Positions 8,778 through 19,414 of a stretch of 64,000 nucleotides of DNA are shown here, piece by piece (the first letter of the stretch is position 1; each line of letters opens with the position of its first letter). The position numbers and the translations under genes were made by a program. A model generated the notes under the pieces. That model was given only the letters and a program-made list of their open reading frames with translations. It was not told the origin of the DNA and did not search any database. The stretch covers positions 4,278,001-4,342,000 of the forward strand of contig NZ_CP035704.1 of assembly GCF_004168365.1 (NCBI RefSeq). The letters are read 5' to 3'. The DNA comes from Pseudolysobacter antarcticus (GTDB lineage: Bacteria > Pseudomonadota > Gammaproteobacteria > Xanthomonadales > Rhodanobacteraceae).

Positions 8778-9563
8778 ATGATCGCCACTATCGCCGAGGC
8801 TACACCCGACTCCACCAGCACTGCAGGCACGCGCCTGCAGTTGCTGAGCTGCAATATCCTCGCCGGCACCAGCGTCAGCGGCTACCGCGATTACGTTACC
8901 AAAAGCTGGACGCAGGTTTTACCGGCGCGCAGCAAGCGCAACAACCTTGATGAACTTGCGCTGCGTGTGACCGAATTCGACCTGGTCGGATTGCAGGAAG
9001 CCGATGCCGGCAGTCTGCGCTCGGGATTTTTGAACCAGATCCAGTATCTCGCCGAGACTGCGCATTTTCCATTCTGGAGCCATCAGCCGAATCGCAAGGT
9101 CGGCCAGTTTGCGCATTCCAGCAACGGCCTGCTGAGCCGACGCGAGCCGATCGAAGTCATCGACTATCCGTTGCCCGGACGAATTCCCGGACGCGGCGTG
9201 CTGTGGGCGCGTTATGGGCCCGAGTGGCATGGGCTGGTGATCCTGGTCGCGCACTTGTCGCTGGGACCGAAAGCGCGGCGACGCCAGCTGGACTTTGTCG
9301 CCGAGCTGATCGGCTCGCATACGCATGCGGTATTGATGGGTGACCTGAATTGCACCGCCGACAGCGCCGAGCTGCAAGGTTTGTACGCACGCACATCGCT
9401 GACACCGCCGCCTGATCCGCCGCCGACATTCCCGAGCTGGCGACCGTTGCGCGCGATCGACCATATCCTCGTGTCGCAGCATATCCACGTCGAACATCTG
9501 CGCACGCTGCCGCATGCGGTGTCGGATCATCTGCCGCTGGCGGCGAGCATTCGCCTGGATTGA
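8778..9563 (+). CDS. Endonuclease/exonuclease/phosphatase (EEP) family protein
   Basis: A 261-residue metal-dependent hydrolase of the EEP superfamily. The fold signatures appear in order: LLSCNIL near residue 24 (metal-binding Asn), DLVGLQEAD near 70 (catalytic Glu), SSNGLLSR near 115, a VAHLSL strand near 158, VLMGDLNCT near 190 (Asp and Asn) and IDHILVS / VSDHLPLAA at the end (Asp-His pair). All catalytic positions are kept, so it is probably active. Substrate is unknown: relatives include DNases, sphingomyelinases and phosphatases. No signal peptide is evident. Confidence 0.82.
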   Translation: MIATIAEATPDSTSTAGTRLQLLSCNILAGTSVSGYRDYVTKSWTQVLPARSKRNNLDELALRVTEFDLVGLQEADAGSLRSGFLNQIQYLAETAHFPFWSHQPNRKVGQFAHSSNGLLSRREPIEVIDYPLPGRIPGRGVLWARYGPEWHGLVILVAHLSLGPKARRRQLDFVAELIGSHTHAVLMGDLNCTADSAELQGLYARTSLTPPPDPPPTFPSWRPLRAIDHILVSQHIHVEHLRTLPHAVSDHLPLAASIRLD

Positions 9564-9672
9564 GCGTCGCGCTGAGGCAGTACCGCTCTGGCGAAAATTC
9601 TCGTGCGCGATCGAATATTTTGTGGCCGGTTAGCGCCGCAAAACGAGCATGAAACCCGCAAGGAATCGGCAG

Positions 9673-9703
9673 ACAAAAAAATAGGGCCGCTCTCGCGGCC
9701 CCA
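9673..9703 (-). terminator. Rho-independent terminator of the TonB receptor gene
   Basis: Read on the minus strand, a GGGCCGC arm, a short GAGA loop and a GCGGCCC arm are followed by AT and seven T residues. It lies about 50 bases beyond the receptor stop codon. Confidence 0.8.
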
Positions 9704-9749
9704 AATCATTTTCCCCAGAACCGGTCTTGCGCCGGTGCATAGTTTGTAC

Positions 9750-12665
9750 TTAGAACTTGATGCTGGCTTCGACGTAGCTGAAGCGACCTGGCAAATCGTA
9801 GTTCGATGCGTCGTAGCCGTTCAACGAGCAGCTCAGGCAAACCGGCGGATCCTTGTCGAGCAGGTTGTTGACGCCAGCTGAAATCAGCATGTTGAACTTG
9901 ACCGGCACTTTCCAGCTCGCGCGGATATCGTGATAGGTCGTGGCGCCGAGACGATTAGTACCGTCCGGACGGTTGGGTGCCACATTGCTTCCATTCGGGT
10001 TGACGTTGTCGCCGCAGATCGCCGCTCCGCCCGCTGAACCACAATCCTCTTTCAGAGCTGACATATAACGGAGTGTCCAGCGCGCGGTGAAATCGGCCAG
10101 CGCCCAGTTCACGTTGAAAGTGCTGCGTATACGCGGAATCCCGCTATCACCGCTTTCCACACCGACCACCTTCGGTTCGATCAAGCCGGTATCCTGGCTA
10201 GTCGACTTGTAGTTCATGGTGTACGTGGTCTGGATGCCTGCGCCGAAACGGCCGACGCTAGTGTCGGGCAACGTCCAGTTCAGCCCGACGTCAATACCGT
10301 TGGTATCGATACGGCCCAGATTACGCAAAATGTTGTTGAAGCCACTGATCTGGCCCGCAGCGTTACGCGTGATACCCGTGCAATACACCGGATCAAGCGT
10401 CTGCGCGCAACGGTTGAGCTGGGTTTGCGCGTCGGGTGCCTGGATCGAGTTATCGACGTGGATCTTGTAATAGTTAACGTCGAAATCGAGCTTCTGCGAC
10501 CAACCGCTGCTCTCCGCCCAACCTGGGCTGTAGATACCGCCGAGGGTTAGACTCGTCGACGTTTCAGGCTGCAGATCGACGGCACCGCCGGTGATCACCG
10601 AGATCTGAGGATTCAGCTGTGCAAATGTCGCCGGATTGGCAATGCCCAGAGCGTGGCAGTTGCTACCGAGTACACCGGTTGCACCGTTGCATGGATCGAT
10701 CAGGTTGGCGTCGAAACGCGAGAAGCTGCTGTACAACTCGCCGATTGAAGGTGCGCGGAAACCTTCGGCCCAAGTGCTGCGGAAGGTCAGGTCATCAAAT
10801 ACCTGCCAGCGCAGTCCGAGCTTGTTGTTGGTGGTACCGCCGAAATTCGAATAGTCCGAATAACGCGAGGCAACACTCAGATCGAGGTGCTTGATGCCGG
10901 TGACATCGGCGATCAGCGGCGCATTCAACTCGACGTAATATTCATTGGTGGAATAACCACCGGTGGTCGCACCGGAAGGCACGCCGTTAGAATCGCCGGC
11001 AATGACGACCGAATCCGGCGAATACGAACCATCGTTGCGGCGATGCTCATAACCGGCAGCGGCGGTCAACGCACCGGCGGGTAATGCGAACAGATCGCCA
11101 GAAATATTCGCCGACCAAGTCTTGAGTTTTTCGTCACTGCGGTCATTCTCGGTGAACAGAATGTACTTCAGCATTTCCGGGGTGATCGTGCCCGGGCCAC
11201 CAAACACGTTCAGCGGCACGCACGGCGCCGTGCACGCGCTGACCGGACCAAGTGCATTGAGGATGTGGCGAATATTGTATGTCCCGGTGACGGTCTGATC
11301 CGCCTTGTTGTCGCTATCGACAAAGTTCACATCCCACGAATAGTCGTGTCCGGCGAGCTGCAGTGTGCCATTCAAAGTGGCCGACACATAGCGCGTATCG
11401 ACCGATTGTTTGAAGATACGCGGCCCGCCTTCGATCGGACGGCGTCCCATGCCCCAGTTCGGGTCATTCGGGCTGAGCGTGATGCCGAACGGGTTGTACG
11501 GATTGGTGACGTCCACGCCAACGCGGCTGCACAGATCAAGCGCGGCGCAGAAGTTGCCGAGGAAGATCGGCTCCGGCGCGGCTTGGTTTTGCGAATCACG
11601 CGTATTGTAGAGACCCTTCAGCGAGAAGTTGATGGTGTCGGTAATGTGGTAGGTGCCCTGCGCGAAGATGCCGGTACGATCGGATGGCGTTTGCAGCAGG
11701 TTGAATGGCGCAAAGTTGAAACGATCGACTGATCCACCCCACTGCTTGTATCCACCCGGAAACGCCTGCAAACCACCGGCTGGCGCCTTGCCAATCGCGG
11801 TCAGGTCACACACGCCCTCCGGGCACAGCGCGTCGAAATTCGGGCCGCCCGGAGAGGTGAAGTCAACGCGCGAACGCGGCGTAGCCGAGCTGCCGCCGGC
11901 CAGACCGATCCCGGGTACCGGAAAGCTCGACTGCGCCCAGTCGCCGGAACTCACGGAATCCTGCTTGAAATGGCTGATGTCCATAAAGAAATCGAACTTC
12001 TCGCCACTCGCGCCGAGCGAGATATTGCCGGAATAAGTTTTGCCGTCGCCGACCGAGCCATTGGCACCGTAAATATGCAGACCGATACCATCCTGCTTTT
12101 TCTTGGTGATGATGTTGATCACGCCAGCGATCGCATCGGAGCCGTACAACGATGATGCGCCATCAGTAAGGATTTCAATGCGCTCGACGATGCTCGCCGG
12201 GATCGTGTTCAGATCAACCGCAGCACTCACGCCCGAAGCAGAAGATTCAGGCACCCAGCGCAGACCATCAACCAGCACCAAGGCACGCTTGGCACCGAGA
12301 TTGCGCAGCGAGATCGTGGTCGATCCCGAACCGACACCGCCGCCATCCGGCGGAAAGCCGAAGTTGCCGGCAGAATTGAATTTGGTATTCAGCGATGAAC
12401 CCGATACCGACAGGCGCTGGATCACATCGCCGATCGAGCCGAGACCGGTGTCTTCGATATCCTTGGCCGTGATCGTGATGACCGGGCTCTGCCCTTCGAC
12501 TTCAGCCTTCTTGATGCGCGAACCGGTCACATTCACGGCTTCGAGCTTTTGGGTGTCATCCCCACCCCGATTATTCTGTTGAGCTAGCACGGGCGCAGCG
12601 TACAAGGGCAACAACAAAGCGCTAATCACGCTGACACTTAGCAAACGACGCGGCATCGCATTCAT
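9750..12665 (-). CDS. TonB-dependent outer-membrane receptor
   Basis: A 971-residue outer-membrane receptor. Signal peptide about 1-28 (ending LAQQ). A plug domain follows (VTGSRIKKAEVEGQSPV, then ISLRNLGAKRALVLVDGLR, then TIPASIVERIEILTDGASSLYGSDAIAGVINI, about residues 45-185). The rest is a 22-strand barrel ending in YVEASIKF, the C-terminal aromatic needed for barrel insertion. No N-terminal signalling domain is seen, so it is not a transducer for a sigma regulator. The substrate is unknown; the class is common in Xanthomonadales for glycans, peptides or siderophores. Start at 12665 is chosen because GAGAGG lies just ahead and the signal peptide follows. It is transcribed alone and ends at a strong terminator. 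Confidence 0.92.
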   Translation of the reverse strand: MNAMPRRLLSVSVISALLLPLYAAPVLAQQNNRGGDDTQKLEAVNVTGSRIKKAEVEGQSPVITITAKDIEDTGLGSIGDVIQRLSVSGSSLNTKFNSAGNFGFPPDGGGVGSGSTTISLRNLGAKRALVLVDGLRWVPESSASGVSAAVDLNTIPASIVERIEILTDGASSLYGSDAIAGVINIITKKKQDGIGLHIYGANGSVGDGKTYSGNISLGASGEKFDFFMDISHFKQDSVSSGDWAQSSFPVPGIGLAGGSSATPRSRVDFTSPGGPNFDALCPEGVCDLTAIGKAPAGGLQAFPGGYKQWGGSVDRFNFAPFNLLQTPSDRTGIFAQGTYHITDTINFSLKGLYNTRDSQNQAAPEPIFLGNFCAALDLCSRVGVDVTNPYNPFGITLSPNDPNWGMGRRPIEGGPRIFKQSVDTRYVSATLNGTLQLAGHDYSWDVNFVDSDNKADQTVTGTYNIRHILNALGPVSACTAPCVPLNVFGGPGTITPEMLKYILFTENDRSDEKLKTWSANISGDLFALPAGALTAAAGYEHRRNDGSYSPDSVVIAGDSNGVPSGATTGGYSTNEYYVELNAPLIADVTGIKHLDLSVASRYSDYSNFGGTTNNKLGLRWQVFDDLTFRSTWAEGFRAPSIGELYSSFSRFDANLIDPCNGATGVLGSNCHALGIANPATFAQLNPQISVITGGAVDLQPETSTSLTLGGIYSPGWAESSGWSQKLDFDVNYYKIHVDNSIQAPDAQTQLNRCAQTLDPVYCTGITRNAAGQISGFNNILRNLGRIDTNGIDVGLNWTLPDTSVGRFGAGIQTTYTMNYKSTSQDTGLIEPKVVGVESGDSGIPRIRSTFNVNWALADFTARWTLRYMSALKEDCGSAGGAAICGDNVNPNGSNVAPNRPDGTNRLGATTYHDIRASWKVPVKFNMLISAGVNNLLDKDPPVCLSCSLNGYDASNYDLPGRFSYVEASIKF

Positions 12666-13000
12666 TTGAACCTCTCGGGATAATGGGGTGGATGGACTGA
12701 GCGCTACTCGACTTATGACGAGAATGTGAACAAATTGTAATGACAGTGTAATCGTTGCACACAAAAAAACGAATTGCCAGCCCCCTTGTCCGATCCGAGA
12801 CAATCTCTACGGGGCGGGATCAAGACTTCATACGAGACTTATAAAAATCCATTAACTGACTGTAATACAAGTATTTAATCGACATGGCACGCCGCCTCGT
12901 CTATCCTCACGCCATGACTTCGACACGGCCCAAACACGCATCGCAACAAAGCGTTGTCTGGGCCCTCAACTAATTGCAGTTACAACCAACAGCGCTCGAT
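12666..13000. other. Intergenic region between divergent receptor and slt genes
   Basis: No coding sequence is visible in these 335 bases. The stretch from about 12710 to 12890 is markedly more AT-rich than the surroundings, as expected for two back-to-back promoters, but no -35/-10 pair is good enough to name. Confidence 0.5.
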
Positions 13001-15052
13001 ATGCATCTCCCAAAACGTTTTTTTCTGTTGCTGGCGCTCCTGCCGATTTTCGCTACCACGCTATCCATGGCCGAGGTGACGCCCGACAGCGCAACGCTCG
13101 CGCGCCAGCGGCTGCAGTTTCAGGCGGCGTATCAAGCGGCACAGCGCGCGCCCGGCGACGCATGGCGCAAACTCAGCGTTGGACTCGAAAACTATCCGCT
13201 GTACCCCTACCTCGAACTCGCCGGCCTGCAACAACGCAGCGAACTTGATCGCGCCACCGTCGATGCCTACCTCAAGGCTTGGGCAAACTCGCTGCCCGCG
13301 CATTTGTTGCGCGATGCCTATCTGGTGCAACTGGCCAAACGTGGCCTGTGGCAGGATTTTCTTGACCACTACGAAACCAGCAAAAATCGCGAGCTGCGTT
13401 GTGACGAATTACAAGCGCGCATCGCGCTCGGTAAAACGCCAAGTTACGGCGACGAGATCGAACCCTTGTGGCTCAGCGCCAGCGCAACACCTGCGGCCTG
13501 CGATGCCGTGTTCGCCTGGGCGCGCGCGCAAGGCAGCTTGCAGAGCAAACAATTGTGGCAGCGCCTGGATCTTGCCGCAGCGGCCAACAATGCCGAGCTG
13601 ACCGGCAACCTCGCCGCGCAATTGCCGGTGAGCGAGCGCGACGACGGCGAGCGTATCGCCGCGAGTCTGCGTGACCCGGCAGCCAATCTCGGCAAAGCCG
13701 AAACCTGGCCGGATACCTCACGCGCCCGCGATGCCATCGCTTATGGCCTGAGCCGTTTGGCGAAGAAAAACAGCGAAGCCGCCGAAACGCTATGGGCCAA
13801 ACTCGGTGACAAATTCAAATTCGAATCGAGCCAACGTGGCCGCATCCTGCATGCGCTGGCGTTGTATCGCGCATCGAGTTTTGCGCCCGATGCGCTGGCG
13901 CGGTTGGATGCGTTGCCGGCGGAATTCGGCGACGACGCAACGCGCGAATGGCGTGTGCGTCTGGCGCTCTCGGCACAAAACTGGGCGGATGCGCTTGCCG
14001 CGCTGGATAGCCTGAGCGACACACAGAAGGCCGACCCGCGCTGGCGTTACCTGCGCGCGCGCATGCTCATGAAACTCGAGCGCAATAGCGAGGCGAATGC
14101 GTTGTTTGCCGCGGTTGCACGCGAGCCGAATTATTTCGGTTTTCTCGCCGCCGATCGCGCGCAGTTACCGTACGCGGTTTGTCCGTTGCAGATCGCCGCA
14201 AATACCAGCGCGCAAGCGCAACTCAATGGCTTGCCGGGCCTGCAGCGCGCGTTTGAATTCCAGTCGCTGGGGCGTTTGAAGGAAGCGCGTCGCGAATGGG
14301 ATTTCACCCTCGCCGATCTCGCGCTTGAACAACGTCGTATCGCCGCCGAAATCGCCAACCAGCGCGGCTGGTACGATCGTGCCGTATTTGCGTTTGCGCA
14401 TGGCGAAGAATTGCGTCTGTACGATCTGCGCTTTCCGCTCGCGCTGAAGAATGAAGTCGAAACCAATTCGCGCGATACCGGCATCGATCCGGCGTGGACC
14501 TACGGCATCATCCGCGCCGAAAGCGCGTGGATGACCGACGCGCATTCGGGCGCCGATGCGTATGGCCTTATGCAGCTTTTGCCGGGCACCGCGGCACGTC
14601 TGGCAAAGGCGCAGAAAAGCAGCTACCGCAATGCTGCTGATCTGTACGATCCCGCCACCAATATCGCGCTAGGCACACGTTATCTGAGCAATATGTCGGC
14701 GCGTTTCGATGGCCGCACGTGGCTTGCTACCGCGGCTTACAACGCCGGCCCGGAAGCAGTAGACCGCTGGGTCGCACAACGCGGCACTCTCGATCCGGAC
14801 ATTTTTGTCGAGACCATTCCGTACCGCGAAACCCGCGAATATGTTTCCAGCGTGCTCGCCTTTAGCGTGATCTACGACTGGCGCCTGAATCAAACCGCGC
14901 TGCCGCTGTCGAGCCGTTTGGCGCTAGCGCTGAATCCGGGTGCGCCGCCCGCGACGGAAACACCGCCGCGCAAGCAGATGAGTTGTCCGCTACCCGAGGT
15001 ACCAGTGATTACGCCAGCGCCGGCTGACGGTAAAACCGGCGCAACGCAGTAA
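13001..15052 (+). CDS. slt: Soluble lytic murein transglycosylase
   Basis: A 683-residue periplasmic enzyme that cleaves the MurNAc-GlcNAc bond of peptidoglycan with formation of 1,6-anhydro ends. Signal peptide about 1-24 (ending LSMA). A long helical superhelix (U and L domains) fills residues 30-480. The SLT domain follows: IIRAESAWM with the catalytic Glu at 507, then SGADAYGLMQLLPGTA and NIALGTRYL and TAAYNAGPEAVDRW, all canonical. The length suits the Slt70 family. ATG at 13001 is preferred to a TTG at 12974, since it begins the signal peptide directly. Confidence 0.92.
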   Translation: MHLPKRFFLLLALLPIFATTLSMAEVTPDSATLARQRLQFQAAYQAAQRAPGDAWRKLSVGLENYPLYPYLELAGLQQRSELDRATVDAYLKAWANSLPAHLLRDAYLVQLAKRGLWQDFLDHYETSKNRELRCDELQARIALGKTPSYGDEIEPLWLSASATPAACDAVFAWARAQGSLQSKQLWQRLDLAAAANNAELTGNLAAQLPVSERDDGERIAASLRDPAANLGKAETWPDTSRARDAIAYGLSRLAKKNSEAAETLWAKLGDKFKFESSQRGRILHALALYRASSFAPDALARLDALPAEFGDDATREWRVRLALSAQNWADALAALDSLSDTQKADPRWRYLRARMLMKLERNSEANALFAAVAREPNYFGFLAADRAQLPYAVCPLQIAANTSAQAQLNGLPGLQRAFEFQSLGRLKEARREWDFTLADLALEQRRIAAEIANQRGWYDRAVFAFAHGEELRLYDLRFPLALKNEVETNSRDTGIDPAWTYGIIRAESAWMTDAHSGADAYGLMQLLPGTAARLAKAQKSSYRNAADLYDPATNIALGTRYLSNMSARFDGRTWLATAAYNAGPEAVDRWVAQRGTLDPDIFVETIPYRETREYVSSVLAFSVIYDWRLNQTALPLSSRLALALNPGAPPATETPPRKQMSCPLPEVPVITPAPADGKTGATQ

Positions 15053-15142
15053 TTAAACGCAATAATCGCTGGATGTTTTTCTGACGAAGGTTCGGAGTCA
15101 GCGGCGATGCGTATTCGCCGCCACTGACCGAATCGAGCAAGC

Positions 15143-15736
15143 TCAACTCGACCAGCAGGTATCGCCTTTTTCGCAAACCAGTTCGTCGCGCACCAGTACC
15201 CAGTCGGATACAGGCTGGATCTTGCGCGCGTAAACATAGATGTGTTGATAACCGTCAATACCTACCGACTTCGCACCGACTGACACCATCGTAGAATTCT
15301 TCTTTTCGTCAGCCGGCGGCGGTAGTGGATTGCCAAACATCTTGGTGATCGCCGGCGTATACGGCTCAGCGTCCTTCATCGGCACCGTGACCACGATGCG
15401 TCGGCCGTCGGCATAACACGACACTCGCACCGACACCGGAATCGCCGCCACGCCCGGATCGAATTCCTGCTTCGGAAAAATCGATTTTTCGCGCTTGCCC
15501 GATGCGACAACCTTCGCTGCAAACGGACCAGCATCCAGCGCCGCAGCCGGATTGCCATCGGCATCAATCGGTACAGTGACTGTGACATCGCCGCCAGAAA
15601 AATGCGTGGTGCGGAAGGTGGAATGCGCCGGATCGATGCCGCAAAGTTTCGCCTCGTCCTCCGCGCTCTGCGCCACCGCGGCACCGACAAAACCCAACAT
15701 GACCAGAGCTGCAAAATGGATCAGTAAACTGCGCAT
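15143..15736 (-). CDS. Hypothetical exported protein
   Basis: A 197-residue protein I do not recognise. A clear signal peptide occupies about residues 1-22 (ending AAVAQ). The mature part looks like a beta-rich domain and contains four or so cysteines (LCGID near 32, VSCYADG near 107, and LVCEKGDTCW at the very end), which could form two disulfides in the periplasm. A GGAG ribosome site precedes the ATG at 15736. It faces slt convergently. No function is proposed. Confidence 0.72.
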   Translation of the reverse strand: MRSLLIHFAALVMLGFVGAAVAQSAEDEAKLCGIDPAHSTFRTTHFSGGDVTVTVPIDADGNPAAALDAGPFAAKVVASGKREKSIFPKQEFDPGVAAIPVSVRVSCYADGRRIVVTVPMKDAEPYTPAITKMFGNPLPPPADEKKNSTMVSVGAKSVGIDGYQHIYVYARKIQPVSDWVLVRDELVCEKGDTCWSS

Positions 15737-15948
15737 GATTTATCTCCAACGTCCGTGAGCGAAAGATAGTATTAGATTTTTCGCCGCTACGCCTGCGCCG
15801 CCAAATTGGCGTTTATGCCGAATTCAACAGCCCGGCTACACGCGCAGATTTTTCCGACTGCATATACAAAACTCGGCGATCTTCACGCCGATAAAGCGTG
15901 GGTGTTGTTCTACTATTTCGCCATGACTTGTGCAGGTGACCCATCCAA

Positions 15949-16884
15949 ATGAAACCGCAGCATTTGCTCATACTCGGTGGTACCGGTTTTGTCGGCAGCC
16001 ATTTGTTGCCGCGCCTCGTGCGCGATGGCCATCGCATCACTGTGCTCACGCGCTATCGCGTGGCGCATCGCGGGCTCGCCTTGCTGCCGGGCGTGCGTGT
16101 GATCGATGCCGATGTTTACGATGCCGATGTGCTGGCACATGAACTGCGCGACATCGATGCGGCGATCAACCTGGTCGGCATTCTCAACGAGCGCGGTCGC
16201 AGCGGGCGCGGTTTTCAAAAAGCACATGTCGAATTGACCCAGGCCTTGATCGCGGCGTGCAAAAAAGTCGGTGTGAAACGGTTGTTGCAGATGAGCGCGC
16301 TGAACGCGGGACGCGGCGACAGTTTTTATCTGCAGACGCGCGGCGCGGCGGAAACCGCGATCAGGCAGAGCGATCTGGACTGGACGATTTTCCGGCCGTC
16401 GATAATTTTCGGTCGTGGCGACGGTCTGTTTCATCGTTTCGCCGATCTGCTGAAGATCGCGCCAGTGCTGCCGCTCGCTCGCGCCAACGCGCGTTTTGCG
16501 CCGGTGTATGTCGGCGACATTTGCGAGGCGTTCGCGCGCAGCCTGCTCACGCCAGAAAGTGTCGGCCAGACCTACGAACTCGGCGGCCCGCAAATCCTCA
16601 GCTTGCGCGAAATCGTGCGATACACGGCACTGCTGATACGGCGCAAACGTTTCGTAATCGGCCTGCCGGAAATACTCGGAAAACTGCAAGGCCGCGTGTT
16701 CGATTTTGTTCCGGGCAAACCGTTTTCGAGCGACAACTACAAATCGCTATTGCTCGATTCCGTGCCCGAGCACGATGGTCTGGCTGCGCTCGGCATCATA
16801 CCGACGCCGATGCAAAACATCATGCCGGCATTGCTGCGCGGCGAGAATAAACAGGCGCGACTAGATCGCTATCGCAAAACCTGA
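15949..16884 (+). CDS. Complex I NDUFA9-like NAD(P)-binding epimerase/dehydratase
   Basis: A 311-residue atypical short-chain dehydrogenase. The Rossmann motif [11 protein letters not shown] is at 9-19, followed by AAINLVGIL and a [24 protein letters not shown] stretch. In this family the classical YxxxK is altered, and here Lys is absent (YLQTR). The later [20 protein letters not shown] and [13 protein letters not shown] motifs are typical of the bacterial group related to the mitochondrial complex I subunit NDUFA9. Its exact role in bacteria is not established. The CCA-adding enzyme gene follows 56 bases downstream on the same strand. Confidence 0.85.
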   Translation: MKPQHLLILGGTGFVGSHLLPRLVRDGHRITVLTRYRVAHRGLALLPGVRVIDADVYDADVLAHELRDIDAAINLVGILNERGRSGRGFQKAHVELTQALIAACKKVGVKRLLQMSALNAGRGDSFYLQTRGAAETAIRQSDLDWTIFRPSIIFGRGDGLFHRFADLLKIAPVLPLARANARFAPVYVGDICEAFARSLLTPESVGQTYELGGPQILSLREIVRYTALLIRRKRFVIGLPEILGKLQGRVFDFVPGKPFSSDNYKSLLLDSVPEHDGLAALGIIPTPMQNIMPALLRGENKQARLDRYRKT

Positions 16885-16940
16885 CGAACCCTCGTCGCGA
16901 AAAAAATCACGTCACCGATCGCGCGTGGCACAATTACCGC

Positions 16941-18194
16941 ATGCAAATTTATCTCGTCGGCGGAGCAGTGCGTGATCGCCTGCTCGGCATTCCCATCAAG
17001 GATCGCGATTACGTGGTGGTCGGCGCTAGCGCCGAGGACATGTTACGCCTCGGCTACAAACCCGTGGGCAAGGATTTCCCGGTTTTCCTGCATCCGCACA
17101 GCGGCGAGGAATACGCGCTCGCACGCACCGAACGCAAAAGCGGCCGCGGTTATCACGGCTTCGAATTCCAGGCCGATGCAAACGTCACCTTGGAACAGGA
17201 TCTCGCTCGCCGCGATCTGACCATCAACGCAATGGCCGAAGACGAGCACGGCACACTGGTCGATCCGTACGGCGGCGCGCGCGATCTGCACGCGCGGATT
17301 CTGCGCCATGTCGCGCCGGCCTTTGTCGAAGATCCGGTGCGGATTTTGCGCGTCGCGCGGTTCGCCGCGCGATTCGCGAATCTCGGTTTTCGGGTCGCCG
17401 ACGAAACCCGCGCGCTGATGCAGCAGATGACCCGCGATGGTGAGGCCGATCATCTCGTGCCCGAGCGCATCTGGGCGGAAACGCGCAAGGCATTGAGCGA
17501 GTCCACGCCGTCTGCGTTCCTGCAAGTGTTGCGCGAATGTGGCGCGCTGAAAATTTTGTTTCCCGAGATCGACGCGTTGTATGGCGTACCGCAACGCGCC
17601 GAATTCCATCCCGAGATCGACACCGGCATCCACATTGAACTGGTACTCGATGTCGCCGCGCGCTTGGCGCCGGGCGACACGTTGATCGGCTGGTGCGCGC
17701 TCACGCATGATCTCGGCAAGGCGCTGACGCCGGCCGATATTTTGCCGCGGCATATCGGCCATGAACATACCGGTGTGGCGCCGCTGCGCGCTTTGGCAGC
17801 ACGGCTGAAAGTGCCGGCAGAATATGCGGCGCTGGCCGAACTGGTGTGCAAGTTGCACCTGCAGATGCATCAATTGTTCGAGCTGCGCGCCGAGACATTG
17901 CTCAAACTGCTCGAACAACTCGATGCGTTTCGTCGACCCGAACGAGTGCGGCAATTCGCGCTGATATGCGAATGCGACAAACGCGGGCGGCTCGGCCGCG
18001 AGCACGAGCCGTATCCGCAAACCGTGTACCTGCTCGCGCTGTTTTCTGCTGCCGCCGCGGTGAGTGCCAAAGTATTTGTCGAGCAGGGATTCAGCGGCAT
18101 CGAGATCGGCGAAAAAATACGCGCGGCGCGTCTGCAGGCAGTCGCGTCAGTGCGTGCGACACAACGTGCGCAGGATCACGAGGCCGGTTCGTAG
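16941..18194 (+). CDS. cca: Multifunctional CCA-adding tRNA nucleotidyltransferase
   Basis: A 417-residue enzyme that builds or repairs the CCA end of tRNAs from CTP and ATP without a nucleic-acid template. The nucleotidyltransferase head starts at once with [12 protein letters not shown] (residues 4-15), then DRDYVVVGA carrying the metal-binding Asp pair, [10 protein letters not shown] near 90, and [16 protein letters not shown] near 130. An HD domain follows ([13 protein letters not shown] near 252, with HEHTGV near 275), which in the E. coli-type enzyme gives phosphatase and phosphodiesterase activity. This marks the gammaproteobacterial class I-like long form. ATG at 16941. Confidence 0.95.
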   Translation: MQIYLVGGAVRDRLLGIPIKDRDYVVVGASAEDMLRLGYKPVGKDFPVFLHPHSGEEYALARTERKSGRGYHGFEFQADANVTLEQDLARRDLTINAMAEDEHGTLVDPYGGARDLHARILRHVAPAFVEDPVRILRVARFAARFANLGFRVADETRALMQQMTRDGEADHLVPERIWAETRKALSESTPSAFLQVLRECGALKILFPEIDALYGVPQRAEFHPEIDTGIHIELVLDVAARLAPGDTLIGWCALTHDLGKALTPADILPRHIGHEHTGVAPLRALAARLKVPAEYAALAELVCKLHLQMHQLFELRAETLLKLLEQLDAFRRPERVRQFALICECDKRGRLGREHEPYPQTVYLLALFSAAAAVSAKVFVEQGFSGIEIGEKIRAARLQAVASVRATQRAQDHEAGS

Positions 18195-18235
18195 CCGAAC
18201 AAAACTGCGGCCATGCAGCCACGAACTCGCAGCAG

Positions 18236-19414
18236 CTACAAACGGTGACGCAAACCGCCGAGCACGTGCAAAGCCCAGTCTTCGCCGAGGCCGCGCTGCA
18301 ATCCCATCACCTGAAAACGTTCGCCCATTTCGCCGGGCAAGGTCAGCCGTTTGATCTCGTTGCCGAGACGCAGGCGTTCGGCATCGGGCAACATTGCCGA
18401 TTGCATGAGGATTTCCGGTAGACCGTTGCCGAGCACGAACTGCGCTTGCGACGAATATCCGGCGAGCGCAAAACCCGCGCTGGCACCGGCTTCGGCGAGC
18501 GCAGTGAAATCGACGAATGCGGTGATGTCCTGCAGCCCCGGCAGAAACAAGACATCGCCATGCGCGCGATGGCGATAGTGGCAAATCAAACTGCCATCGC
18601 TGCGCTCGGGCGCGTAGAACTCGCGGCGCGCATAACCGTAGTCGACAAACAGCGCGAGACCCTGGCGCAACGATCCGATCACCGCGGCGATCCACCAGGG
18701 CAATTGCGGCAGAATTTCCGAACGGTAACCATCGGCAAAAGTCAGCCCGAGATAACGCTCGACCGATCGCACCGCAGTTGTCGTCAGCGTATCGGCAGGA
18801 TGTATATCGATACGCAATTCACCGAGCGCATCGCAGAGCACAACCTCTTCAAAAACCTCGCGGTCGCGTATCACAAAACGCGTGGTCGGCAGTGCATCGA
18901 GCACTTCGTTAGCGAACAAAACCCCGTGCCAGTCTTCGTGCGGTGGGCGTTCGATCCAGTGCACGCGGCTACTCAATGGCAACGGCAGCGATTCGTGCAA
19001 CAAAGCGTGCTGGCGTTCGCGCAAATCGGCGCTGGGTTCGAGCATCAGGTAACGCCGCGGCAATGCGTCGAGTTCGGCCAGCGCCAGCAACAGGTCGCGC
19101 GCGAAGGCCCCACTGCCGCCGCCGAGTTCGACGAACAGCGCATGCGGGCCAAGCTCGCGCAGCAATGGCGCCACGGCATGCGCAATACAACGTGCGAAAA
19201 TATCGCCGAGCTCGGGCGCGGTTATAAAATCGCCGGCGGCGCCGAACTTGGTTTTGCCCGCGCTGTAATAACCGAGCCCCGGCGCGTACAAGGCCAGCTC
19301 CATGTAACGCGAAAGCGGAATCGATCCGCGCGCCGTTATCTCGGCACGAATCAGCGCCAGCAGCTTTTCACTGTGGGCTAGTTCGTCGCTGGTTGGCGTG
19401 GGCAAGGTCGACAT
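18236..19414 (-). CDS. MidA/NDUFAF7-like SAM-dependent methyltransferase
   Basis: A 392-residue protein of the DUF185/MidA family. The family entry IPLSRYMELALYAPGLGYYS is near residues 36-56, followed by GAAGDFITAPELGDIFARCIAHA, and the SAM-binding glycine loop FVELGGGSGAFARDLL near 116-131. In mitochondria the homolog NDUFAF7 dimethylates an arginine in a complex I subunit; the bacterial substrate is unknown. It is interesting that an NDUFA9-like gene lies 1.4 kb away, though no complex I genes are in the window. It converges on cca. ATG start at 19414. Confidence 0.88.
   Translation of the reverse strand: MSTLPTPTSDELAHSEKLLALIRAEITARGSIPLSRYMELALYAPGLGYYSAGKTKFGAAGDFITAPELGDIFARCIAHAVAPLLRELGPHALFVELGGGSGAFARDLLLALAELDALPRRYLMLEPSADLRERQHALLHESLPLPLSSRVHWIERPPHEDWHGVLFANEVLDALPTTRFVIRDREVFEEVVLCDALGELRIDIHPADTLTTTAVRSVERYLGLTFADGYRSEILPQLPWWIAAVIGSLRQGLALFVDYGYARREFYAPERSDGSLICHYRHRAHGDVLFLPGLQDITAFVDFTALAEAGASAGFALAGYSSQAQFVLGNGLPEILMQSAMLPDAERLRLGNEIKRLTLPGEMGERFQVMGLQRGLGEDWALHVLGGLRHRL

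Noticed and set aside
9564-9749. Riboswitch or small RNA near the TonB receptor gene
   Set aside because: Only a plain terminator is visible downstream, and the 5' leader of the receptor gene is too short and shows no known riboswitch core.
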